Shown: in pieces, positions 11,201-22,530 of the stretch | How the letters are laid out: every line of letters begins with the position of its first letter | How positions within the stretch are numbered: position 1 is the stretch's first letter | Translations under genes and position numbers: made by a program | The notes under the pieces: generated by a model | Seen by the model: the letters and a program-made list of their open reading frames with translations, nothing else | Told to the model about the DNA's origin: nothing | Databases searched by the model: none | Assembly (NCBI GenBank): GCA_933228895.1 | Contig: OW121855.1 | Span: 40,748,698-40,812,697 of the forward strand | Direction of reading: 5' to 3' | DNA: 64,000 nucleotides | Origin: Platycnemis pennipes | Taxonomy: Eukaryota; Arthropoda; Insecta; Odonata; Platycnemididae

Positions 11201-14200
11201 CGAGCACAATTCCCATGTTTAGTCCTGATTTCATTCAGTAACAGCCATTCTTCCCCTCCGTGCTAACAGCTCAATCCGCCCTCATGTTCCCTTCCCATTA
11301 CACGCTTCGACTCTTCACTCTTATCTCAAATATATTTTCATCCCTCTCTATTAATTTCATGGTATTGTGCAGTGCAGTTCTCTTTTATTGTCTTTTCTCT
11401 ATATCCTTCTTAATACTCGTGTCATATGATATTCTACTTACAAAACAGCCATTTTCTGGTGCTCATACTCTCAAAATTTTGTTTTTATCAACAAATTTTC
11501 ACACTTTCATTTGGTTTGTTTTAATATATTGTAAAGCTGATAACTCGACATTCATTCCTCGGTTGTTTTATATTGTGATAGGTATATTACTTTTTGTCAT
11601 CCTCAGCATCTATCTCTAAGTTTTTTTTATTTTGCCTTCATCACGTCTCGCACCGTAATAGCAATAATACAGATAATAAAAATGCTATCAGTATTGTATC
11701 TCGAGAGTTTTTTCTTATCTATAAAACTTCAATGCGTTCCTTAAACCGATAGGTAAATTTTCGTAAATTGTTGTGTAAAAAGCTATTTCAGAATTCCCAC
11801 CTTCATAAAAGGAACATTTCATGAAGTAAGTTTAAAAATGTAATTTTCAATATGAGAAGGAAGGTATTTAATAATTCATATTTATAAAATTAATTTATGC
11901 ATACTAGTTTTATGAAGTTATCACTCTCCTCAAACATTTCAACTAAATTAAAGCATTCTTAGCAGTATATAGCTTAGCAGTAAGGCTTGATGCCTTTTGG
12001 CGCTTATCAATTCAGTTTCTAGGTCACCAGTACTTATAAGGCTACAAATACCTCAGCTCTGTTGGCAATATGCATTTATTAGTGCTGATCATTGTTTACA
12101 ATTTAATACACAATTATTTTTAAAAGAAAAAAATAGGAAGGAATATGACTAAGCCATGCAATTACTTGTAAAATGAAGCAATTATGTGAAGTTCCCATGG
12201 CGATTTCCCATAGTAGGAGTTTCAACCAATGACGGCCTATGCTTTGAATAATCGATAAAATGGCGTTCGTGTAAGGTACAACCGGCCACCCACTTCCGGG
12301 CATTTAACGACGTAATTTGATTCTGACCTCAGCACATCAATCCGGATTTAACATGTTAATTGCTTAATAGATTATAGACGACTGTGATGAATATATAATC
12401 ATAAGGAGAAACACATCCTCTTACCCTGGTTGGAGAACATCGATGCAAATCAACCAGCGATTTTGCCCTTTCTCTTCAGTGCCTTCAATGCAATTTGAAA
12501 CCTCCGTTGGAATTAAAACATCTTGATAGTTCAAATTTTCAATATATTAAAATTAAATTATAGCTCCTTCACATATGCAACATATTTTGGAGTTTGATGT
12601 ATTTGTTTGGTGAAAAACCGTCAAAACATTTAACTATTAGATAAACTCCTTTTTCGTAGTATTTTTACAGGAAGTTCATACTTTAACTAGATTTTACTCT
12701 TTTTGAGCTACTCTTTGCTGGTACTAAAGCTCATGACAATCAGTTTTTATTATTACGGAAATTCCAAACCTTCGTGGGTGTCGACTTAAGTCTTTTACTT
12801 TGAATTGATGGGCTCGCACTCCGTAACGATGTAAAAATATTCAGTGACGCCTTGGAAGTATTAGGAAATGTATTTCCATTATTGCGATGTATTATTCGTT
12901 TGAATGTGATCTACAATTATTCTGAGTTATTATGATACAGCTAACATGAAAAACGTTTTTCCATTTTCAACTTACCAAGAGCGCAGCAATAAGTTTTTTG
13001 TATTTGATTAACTTACATGACATGCGGCTAACGATGAAGCAGTTAAGATTCAACCACAGGCCTAGAAAATTGAGCCATATTTCATTTTAGCTGGTTTAAA
13101 TAGAGTTTATAATTCACTGCCGTGATGAGAAGAGATATTTTCGGACCTATATCTACCTTCAGACGCGTTTATTCCTCAACAAGTTAAGTGGAATTTTCCT
13201 CAAATCAATTAGTCACGTGAGCTTAATTTTCATGTATATTTCCCGCGTAGCCTTCATTTCCATAATATAACCAGCAATTAAATTAGCCAATTGCATACAG
13301 ATTAAGTTTTAGGCAAATATCTGCAAAGAGGAGACAGCGAGGAATAAATTTCTTTTCAAAATGGAAATGGATATAAAAAAAGAGATTTGGTGTGAAATAT
13401 ACGAGCATCCCCAAATTCCTCCCTTCCAATGCTAATGCTGCTATAACCACAAAAAAGTGTAAAATATGAGTTCTCAGAGGACGGAAAATATCAATTGATG
13501 TTTAATATATGAGTAGACTTGTTTCGCAAATACGTCTTAATTTGAAAAATGTTTGAAAAAAAAACTCACTCGTTTATGTGTTTTTTCTCAGGAATTTACT
13601 TTTTATGACCTGGATGATAATTCGCACCGACATTAGGAATACGCATTCATATACATATCATGGTACTTATTATTAAAATAAATACGATCGTTTCTTTCTG
13701 TTACCTGCTTTATAATTATCTAGCTAATGTCTAAGATTTTTTTAATACTTCCAAGCATTCCACGAATGAAATTACCATATTCATGATCTGAGGTTAAAAT
13801 TCAAAATCAAGCTGGTGATGCTGGTTTTAGTGTAAAATTGGCGTGGTGAATTAACAGCAGTGAGTCCTCTAATTACGTAATTTCAAAGGTTTTGTTGCTT
13901 CTTAATTTTATCGGATTTTCCTATGAACCCTGGTAATATAAAAGAGTGATACTTTTTTTTGCCTCTTAATTGCACACTTTGCACATATTACGTGTGAAAT
14001 GATTTCATACAAAGTAACAGACTCCTTGGATGGGTTTCACTAATCTCCGTAAAATGTGGTAAAAGTTACCCTGTGGAAACAAACCTTGATCATTAGAATT
14101 GTGAAAAAGCTCAGAGAAAGAATATTTTATCACGCCAGCAAATCCATTAATGAAACGTATTTATTCCTTGATTCGCAGCATTACTAATGCTCCTTATTTC

Positions 14201-15545
14201 CACTTTACTACACTCTTAAATTTTCCGTTATCGTTCACGTTCATCCCACTCCCTGTGGAATCCGATCCCAAAAAACCCTTGTATGATGCTCATAAATTTG
14301 GTTAGTTTCCTTCCACGGCTGAAACGAAATAAAATTAATTGAGCTTTCGTTACCTTATCTTATTTTTTAATAGTTCCAGTGGCTGAGTATGCATTACAGT
14401 GCCGGTGACACCATTTCTCCGTTACTGGAAAATTATTAACTACGAAAATGTTACTCGCAAAAGGCGCAACTTACCCTCTTTAAGCTTCTCCGGCATCCTT
14501 AAAATATTTAAAATAGCCCATTTACAGACATTACCATTTATGAAGCCACTTAGACTAACGGCCTCATCCTTTTTGTGGGTCCCAGACTTGGTCTCTCGGA
14601 CTCAAAATTGCCGGATACTCTCTTTCAATGTTATTTAGAAGAGAGCTATTCCCCCATGAATTAATCTTTTTTTAATCTGCCGGCGATGAATACGTTCACA
14701 CTTAATTTTTGCAACGATTTAGACTATATATTTTAAAATACAATATGGATGGTAAAACTGACATTCAATTTGGTAGTATTCTTCGGTTTTTTACGTCCTC
14801 CAATGGCTAAGGTTATGCACCACTTACTCTTGAGGCTTACGTTCAACTGTTTCTTGCAATTATCAGCGTGATTAATCCGCTAAGAATACGCAATCTCCAA
14901 TTAGAATCTGCATTGAAGGTTACGGAAATAATATAGCATACAATGTAGATGTAGTAGATACCATAATCTGACCTCTAGGGATATGATTGATATGGGCACC
15001 CAATGAAATAATGGGAACCTTATATTTTCTGTTATTTACTTCACCTTCTGCATTGGTTCGAGATATTTTTCTCTTTTTTCCTCCATATTGTACCGAAAAT
15101 ACCGTAAAGCATTGAACATCGCAGAGAGAGGAATTAAATTTCCCTCAGTATCATTCTGTTTTAAATGACTCTTTCTTTCATGGTATGAGGAATAAAAATT
15201 AGTGATGGAATTGCTCTGAAACTCTCTGAGACAACTCGAAAACTCTTCCCATTTCATAGCTTCGACAGAGGAGCCCCACTTATTCACTCTTGTGACTGAT
15301 ATACAAAGTGCCTGCGCTCGGAAATTCTAAAGTACAGCTTCATGCCTGATTACTACTGATTACATAAGAGGGGAAAAAGCTCCATATTTGTCAAAAGTAC
15401 TTTTATTTTTAAGGAACGCTTGAATGATCCTTCATCGCTGTTGTCTTAGGTACAACGCTTGAGTTATATTTCACGATCTTTTCACTCCAGATTTGTAAAC
15501 TTTTTTTAAGTCTACGCTAAGTAAGCTGCTGGTATTATTTTTCTT
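11201..15545. other. AT-rich desert, no gene seen
   Basis: Includes a 119-codon T-rich frame (11260-11619) that reads as hydrophobic residues, which is expected of T-rich DNA and is not accepted as a gene. Elsewhere only short frames and A/T runs. No tRNA, LINE or transposase motif recognised. Confidence 0.5.
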
Positions 15546-15549
15546 ATCC

Positions 15550-16930
15550 TAGACTGCGGGGATTCTTAAGAAAAGAAGCTCACGAGTTGCGCCCGTCAAA
15601 TAAAAAATAGACGTACAAGAGGAAGGAAACGAACGAGGAAAATACTTTGAAGAAAGAAAAAATCCACTAACTCCCACCCTACCTTTCCACCTTGTGCCCC
15701 TCCCAAAATACAGGGATGATAAACCAATACTCCGCTTGTTCAACGTTGTTCTGTTTGCAGACGGGTTGCCTAAGCTCAAAATTGAGTCCGTGCCCCTTCT
15801 GCCTTTTCACTGTTTTCCTGACCCTCCCGTTTCCAGATGCCCTTTCCCCCTACCATCGCCTGTCGTACTGTCTCTTGCTGTGACAAAACCCAACGGTGCC
15901 CTTATCCGGGATCTAAGGGATCCGAGACTCCCACGACCACCCATGTCTCCTTTCCACCCATTCATAGTGAACCTCCTTTGGCTCGCGTCGCTGGTACCAC
16001 GCCCTCCCCCACGCAATGGCTTACTTTGCTTGTTTTTTTATTAAACCCCTGGCAAGAATGGCTCGTAGTAGGAGTCAATTTCCGCCTAACCAAATACGAG
16101 ATCATCCTTCCTCCGTCTGCCTTCCCTTTCATTCCACCCGGCTCCTTTCCCCGTCCATACCCCATTACTCCCACGCACTCTCAAACTGGTCTTTCTCCTC
16201 TCCTTCCAATACTACTCCCTTCCGTTAAGTCGTCCGCTATCTTCAAACGGGAATCCCTCCCGAAAATTTTCTCCAGCCCTTCCGTTTCTCCTTTCTTGAA
16301 GCCCTGCGCTGTCTCCTGCTCCCTCATCCTCCCCCCTTTGCGTCAATATCCTCCTTCCCATTAACCTCCCGGATGCGTCTCCCCCCACCCCACCTCTATG
16401 CCCTTCCCCAGTCCCGTCCCTCTTCTCAATATTCACGTCTTATCCGGCGACCCTTTAAACTCCCTCAAATGTTATTTTTTCTGTTTAAATATCCTCTGCT
16501 GTCCCTTCTCTTAGGACAGCGGCGACCGTCCCTCCCTCCCTTGCCCACCAGAGCGGTGCTTTCCATCCTGCCTTTTCTTTGCTTTACGCTGCATGTTCCT
16601 CCCACCCTCCCGTCAATGACTGCCCCCATCTCCACCCACCTTCACTTTCGCCTTTGTTAATCTCTTTTCTGCGCGGGGGCGGCCGGAATACCTCGCCCAC
16701 CTACGGGTCTTTCAATCTGGAGGCAGGTCTCCCCACTCGCAAATCCCTTTACTCAGCTTGGCCCCACCAATCTACCTTCCATCTTAAATCTCCCCTCCTC
16801 CCCCATTCACCCTCCCTTCTAACCCCACACCCTGTGCACACAGCTTCTTCTAGGGAGAGGCAGGCGACCAAGGATGAGAGTAGGGGCTGGTCTTTTGTTT
16901 TACTTCAATCTGTCACCGTTCTCTAGCTCT
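15550..16930. other. 1.3-kb pyrimidine-rich island
   Basis: After a short purine-rich lead (15550-15670) the plus strand is strongly C+T rich to about 16860, with many CCCTCC/CTTCC runs and scattered CpG. At least seven overlapping frames of 63-175 codons occur in several frames and on both strands, the signature of low stop density in skewed sequence and not of a gene. Their translations are P/S/L/F-rich with no domain. Confidence 0.55.
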
Positions 16931-18100
16931 TCTTCGTCTCTTTGCCACTTCACTAACTTCAGAGCTTCATTTGGTCACTTGCGAAGGAATGATGCTAAAG
17001 TAAAATACTAAACAAAAACTCATCAGCTTAAAGATAACGTTGAACGCTGTGATCTAAACCTGAAAGATAACGTTATGATCCAAATTCCATTGATTTATTT
17101 TTGCTCATATCCTGCTCGTTGTTCCTTCATGAAATATCTGTCTTTTGAGCTTGGATCAGCAGGCCATTAACTGTCTCCTCTATTTTTCATATTAAAATTT
17201 ACGGATGGTGTTACGCATGTTCTTCGCCTATTAGTTATGGGAATTATCTGTGACTAAGTTCTCTGTGCCTTGTTTCTTTGTTTTCATTCGAGTTGCAACT
17301 GACGATAATCTTTTGACCATAGCCTCACTGATCAAAATCTCTTCGCAAGACTTATGTACTATAATAGACCTTTTTATGTATCGATTCCCCTGATAAAATT
17401 CCCCGATTTTTACAAAATGCCGTAGTGATAATTAAGCTAACATCTCGAGCCTAATGTAACTGGCACAAAATTACCTATAATAGAGTATGCAAAATGTAGA
17501 CTGAATCATTTGAGTGTGTTTGCATTTAAATTGTTTTCATTTGTCAATATAAGACTAATTTATCTTTGTAAGCAATAATTATAGAGTAATGTATTTTTCT
17601 CCGTGTTAAAACATGGTTGAAATATATAGCCTAAGTGCCTAGTCTCAATCGGTCTAAATTGGAACAGAGAGCATAATATTCACATATTGCCCGATATAAA
17701 TGTTAAAGTCATTTTGATTACTGCATTCTTAATGTTTTGGGCGACAAAAGAATCACATTGGAACCAATATTTATAAGTTTATTCACACTCAAAATTTACT
17801 CGGTTAACGAAAAAATCGTAATTTATTAGCATAATTACTTGTGTGCGGTAAATCTCATTTTTACGATTCTAAATTTTAATATTAGGTTTGATGCTTACTT
17901 CCCTTTTTTTATTATTTTACTTAATTTCCCAGTAAAAATGATAATATTCATTATATAAATGATATTTCCCGGAAGCCTCATTGACTACAGGTATATAAAA
18001 TGTTATGGTGAGTTTTTGAGCAAATAATGAAGGATATGAAAGAATTATGTGTATATTAAAAAAATTAAAAATTTAAAGTAATTTTTGATTGTTACCTTGT
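16931..18100. other. AT-rich DNA, no gene seen
   Basis: Nothing supportable. Confidence 0.5.
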
Positions 18101-18104
18101 GAAA

Positions 18105-18167
18105 GAAAAGGTTGTAGGGTGTGTCAAACCAATCTTACGATTCTTGACCGATGATGGTAGAGAAAGA
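18105..18167 (+). mobile_element. LINE 3'-tail fragment
   Basis: The string GGGTGTGTCAAACCAATC, then TTACGATTCTTGACCGATGATGG, is a slightly mutated copy of the tail that ends the LINE fragments at 20.05, 21.72 and (minus) 31.65 kb: GGGCTGCGTCAAACCAATC, then CTAGGATTGTTGACCGATGATG. Only the last 60 or so bases are recognisable, consistent with severe 5' truncation during target-primed reverse transcription, or with decay of the rest. Confidence 0.6.
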
Positions 18168-18824
18168 TTTATTTTTCTATTGAGCTCTTTCATTGTAATC
18201 ATTTAGAATTGGGATATACTTCCAAGTCAACCTTAAAAAATCTCGTTTATTTATCTCAATTTAGCAAACTATCCTGACAAACTACGGAAAGTTCCATACA
18301 AAACCGTGCTTATCAATAAATCTATTTTTCTAAGTACTAAGAGTCGAATAGACTTACACGATAATGGCGCATATAAATGCTGTAAAGATGCACGGCTTTC
18401 TTATTGTTCTTTCTTAACTATCTGTGAAACTTTGAATATTTAAGAATTCAAATTAAATTGACGTGTTAAATTGGTCTAGGCCTTAGATTTCTCAGATGCA
18501 CTTATCTCTACCCAGTTACATAAAATTTAAAAATTGACCCAAAACTGTTGACTTTACTTCACTTTTTTACATGTTCTGTTACGACATGGTCCTAATTATT
18601 TTGCTATTTACTCGAAAGTACGTAGTTACGTAAATTTAGATTAGAACTATTATGTTTGTTGCTTTCTCTTGTCTATGACCAGTCACCATTTATTTCATAT
18701 TTTGCAACCATTGAGTCCATCATATTAGGTCTCTACAAAAGGAGACTTGTTTTCCCTATACCACTATATTGTAAGCGATCAGATAATATTCCTTAAGTTA
18801 TTCTTAATTTTAATGTATCACCTT

Positions 18825-19120
18825 ACATTGGTATCGTAAATCCTAAGATTGATTTGACACAGTTGGCTCTATTCTCTTATAAGGTACGTATGCCATATTT
18901 AAATAATCCATCTATTTTACATCCTTCTCTACTCGCCATATGTGTCTCATGCGAAGCCTTCCTTTGCCATCCCTCCAATTGACTTTTCTCGAGAGGATTG
19001 TCTTCATCAGCCAATCATGTCTAAAAAACATCACCCTAAACTTATTTTCATTTCCGTCGTTATATACTCTCCTCAATTTAAAAACCGTTAGTTTTTGAAT
19101 TTTTGGAGTGACCAACGGCG
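18825..19120 (-). mobile_element. LINE 3' fragment, minus strand
   Basis: On the minus strand the frame reads FRHDWLMKTILSRKVNWRDG followed by KGRLRMRHIW, the terminal ILRHDGLMKTIxEGKVNGKxG-KGRPRMRYM block shared with the copies at 19.9 and 21.6 kb. The family tail follows at 18828-18870 as TCAAATCAATCTTAGGATT read on the minus strand. It lies head to head with the plus-strand fragment starting near 19270. The protein block is substituted at several conserved positions, so this copy is dead. Confidence 0.65.
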
Positions 19121-19269
19121 TAATCATTATTGAAGAAACGAGTCTTAAGAGAGACCTTTATCTGTTTCAATCTGATGAATAAAATAAGAAGTAATTCATT
19201 CAAAATTCAAACCATGATCTCATCCTTCATCATGTTAAAAGATAATGATCTCTATGAACAAAATTTTGC

Positions 19270-20092
19270 CGTCGGAAAATCGCATGCTGTGATTTGCCTA
19301 CGACAGAGTATCAATGGCAGAAACGGAAGGAGATTTAAAGAAGACACTAAGAAATATTGAAAGGATATTGGCCAGATATCACCTGAAGATCAATAAAAAA
19401 GTGACTAAAGTATTGGTATGCTGTTAGAGAAAATAAGCCAGGGCAAATATTAAACTAGGAAACCAAAAAATTGAGGTGGTGGAAGAGTTTCCTTACCTGG
19501 AATGCCAAGTAACTAGCGATGGACGAAGTAAAAGAGAAATTGCCAGTAGCATTACCCAAGCGAAAAAGGCATTTTACCAAAAGAAGATTCTGCTTACAGC
19601 TGCAAGTACAAGGAAACATTTCATTAGATCATACGTCTGGAGCATTTTACTTTATGGTAGCGAAGCATGGTCGATAATAGCAGCAGAGAAGTCAAGGCTG
19701 GAAGTGTTTGAAAAAGGGCGCTACCGTAGAATGATGAAAATTAAATGAATCGACCGAGAGACAAACGAAGGATTCACTCCTCCGTTTAGTCTCTGTATAA
19801 GGTAAAAGTGGGCAAAGTAAGAAGAGTGGGACAAAAGAGATGTGTACTGATAACCCAAAAAAAAGATTGGACAACTTAATCGACCATATCTTAAGACATG
19901 ATGGCCTAATGAATACAATCGTCGAGGGAAAAGTAAACGGGAAGAATGGAATAGGTAGGCCTCGTATAAGATATATGGAACAAGTTGTGATGGATGCAAA
20001 GGAGTTACCTACGTCAATATGAAGAGGTTGGCCGATAGAAGAATGTAGTGGAGGGCTGCGTCAAACTAATCCTAGGATTGTTGACCGATGGC
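19270..20092 (+). mobile_element. LINE 3' fragment (RT palm end to tail)
   Basis: Starts inside the reverse transcriptase: the sequence at 19293-19304 reads FAYD where the catalytic FADD box belongs, followed by MAETEGDLKKTLRNIERILA in the same frame. Then come the KLGKQKIEVVEEFPYLECQV type strand, the IRSYVWSILLYGSEAWS block (near 19625-19680), the YRRMMKIK block, and ILRHDGLMNTIVEGKVNG with KNGIGRPRIRYMEQ (19885-19985). The tail GGGCTGCGTCAAAC...ATTGTTGACCGATGG ends it at about 20090. Several stops and frame changes (for example after YRRMMKIK at 19745) make it a pseudogene. This is the C-terminal third of an endonuclease-RT LINE common in insects; I cannot fix its clade. Confidence 0.8.
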
Positions 20093-20189
20093 GATATTTA
20101 GGTTCCAACGATTTTTTCAATGCCATTTACTCCATTGAATGTGAAGAAAACCTTTAACCTAAATACACTGTGCTAGTTTTTTTATTGTA

Positions 20190-21757
20190 ATAATAGCCCA
20201 GCTAATTGGAGAAGAAAATGAAGTCGATAAGGATGATATGAGAGCATCAACGTTAAGTGCGGTATTTGACGCAGCTGTAAGGGACCTGAGGATAAATAAG
20301 GTGACTGAAGTAGATGATATTCCTCCCGAGCTAATTAAAAATGCGTGAGATAAGACATTTCCCTGCTTTATATCATCTGTCAGATGAACCTACCTACTCT
20401 ACAGTATAGGTACCCACGGAGAAACACGTCATCATCTCTATTCCCAAAAGAAGACGGCCAAGAACAGTGAAAATTTTAGGACCATAAACCTAACGGAATA
20501 TTATGCAAAATATATAAGACCACATATTATTTAAGGAATATATACGGTATATTATATAAGACAAGGCATATTAAATATGAATTATACAAGAAGTGCAAAA
20601 TTGTATAAGAATTACAAAGAGAAAAATAATACCAAAAGCTGAGAAGTTCCCGAATTAGGATTAAATTGTATTCATAAAATCGAGGGCGATTTTGTCTCTC
20701 AGCCTGCTTATAGAAGAGAGAATAGAGAATAATCTAAACAAGTTTGTTGCGTCTGTAGATTTGGGGAAAACATTTCGAAAAGTAGACCGGGACATAATAT
20801 TCGCTGATTCTATAAGGACCAAGTGATCAAATCAGGACCCAGCAATAAATAAGCAAATGTAAATAAAGGACAAAGACAAGGTTGTGCACTGCCTCCCATA
20901 CTGTTCAAACCGTACATCAAGAAAACCATCCAAGAGGTAAAAAAAATCTTCGGGTATGAATATCCACAGGAAAATACAACATTCTGTGATTCACCGGGAG
21001 AAGCCACCGCCCATAGCAGTCATGGTAGAAAGAAGAGATTTACAGAAGACAATTGAAAATATGGAAAGGTCAACGACCAGATATCAGTTGACTGACTTGA
21101 GAATCACTTGACTAAGGTAATGGTACGCTGCAGGAGAAAAGACGCCAGGACGCAACGTTAAACTGGGAAAACAAAAACTTTAGAAGGTGAAAGAATATTG
21201 ATATCTGGAAAGCCAAGTAGTAAGCAATGGAGGAAGTAAAAGACAAATTGTGAGTAGAATAATCCATGCGAAAAGGCCTTTTTACCAAAAGAAGATTCTA
21301 CCTGCAACAGCAAACATAAGCGTGAAAATCTGGAGACATGTCATCAGAACATACATCTGTAGCATGCTTCTTTATGGATTTGACGATCAAAGCTTTGACG
21401 ATAACAGCAGCAGGGAAGCAAGGGTGATAGCATTAAAATGTGGTGCAACCGAAGAATGGTGGAGATAAAATTAATCAATCGAGTGAAAAACAAAGAAGTC
21501 TTATGAAGAGTGTGAGGAAAGTTTGCTGAGAACTCGAAAAAGAAGACGGGTTAGCCATATCTTAAGACACTATGGCCTGATGAAGGCAATCGTCGAGGGA
21601 AAAGTGAACGGGAAGGATGGAAAAGAAAAGGCTTCGGATGAGATTTATGGAACAAGTTGTAATTTATGTGAAAGAGAAGAATTATGAATAGATTAGCCAA
21701 TTGGGGAATGGAGTAAGAGCTGCATCAAACCAATCTAAGGATTGTTGACCGATGATA
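20190..21757 (+). mobile_element. LINE fragment including reverse transcriptase
   Basis: The longest copy of this family here. Near 20290-20335 it reads TEVDDIPPELIKNA (family form GxDxIPxELIK), then the fingers region with VIIPIPKKR-like codons (about 20425-20460). The RT box GQRQGCALPPILF is at about 20868-20915 (family form GxRQGCPLSPILF). Further on are remnants of the YLESQV strand, the IRTYICSMLLYG block (21345-21385), the CNRRMVEIKLINRVKNKEVL block (21445-21500) and the terminal HGxM/EGK block near 21550-21640. It ends with GAGCTGCATCAAACCAATCT and ATTGTTGACCGATGAT. Stops and indels are frequent throughout. It lies about 100 bases downstream of the previous copy in the same orientation. 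Confidence 0.8.
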
Positions 21758-21759
21758 AT

Positions 21760-22530
21760 ACCCATCCTATCATTCGCAGTCTTTGCTATAGTTTGTAAGT
21801 TTGCGCAGGCTTTGCCAGTCTATATTTTTTAAGCGCGAATTTTAATGCCATCGAGCATTTTCTTGAAACAGTCACATTTCAGGCATCTTAGAAATTTGAG
21901 TGCATGGTACGGGCTCTCTCAGTTGGTGGGCGATGAGAAAAGCGTCGCCAAATCCACGGACAGAGATTTTGGAAACAAAATGTCCAATTACTTCCTTAGA
22001 ATGCTCACATAACCCGACCGAGTCACCACCAGAGAGGAAGCGCGGTCCAAACTCGGAAAAACTTTTCCCGCCGTTTACGTCCCTCTCAACTCATTCCTCC
22101 TCCTTTTTATTTCAATTCTACTTTCCCTTCCTTCCCACGGATGGACGGGGCTCGCCGTTCTCCCCTCGGGAGCGGGGGAATTAAGGGTGTGGGTGTGGGA
22201 AAAGGACCGGTGTCAATAGACATTAACAAAGCGAAGCCCTCGTTATCCCCACTTTTACTGCTCCCTCCTATCCACCCTAGTTTTCCCGCTTAAGCCCGTC
22301 GAGCGAAGTTCTCGTGTGTCGCCCCCAGCCCTCACAACCCCCAATTTCACATGGCAGGCAATAAAAAAAAGAAATAAAATCACTCCTCTCCGTCTAACCT
22401 ATTTCCATCTCCATTCTAAGCGATTCCCCCCCTGACCGGATCGCGTTAACCCTTTTAACCTTAGGTCACCCCTAACGCGCTCCCTTTCTGGTTGAGTCTC
22501 TCACCTCATAAAGAAATTATTAAGAAGGAT
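21760..22530. other. GC/pyrimidine island
   Basis: From about 21950 to 22500 the sequence is GC-rich with CpG and long CT runs. The 94-codon frame at 21900-22184 has no domain. No promoter element that I would call. Confidence 0.45.

Noticed and set aside
11260..11619. 119-codon hydrophobic frame that looks like a membrane protein
   Set aside because: T-rich DNA yields F/L/I/S-rich translations by default. No family pattern, no splice or promoter context.
15837..16364. 175-codon frame in the pyrimidine island
   Set aside because: Several frames are open at once on both strands because CT runs lack stop codons. No domain.
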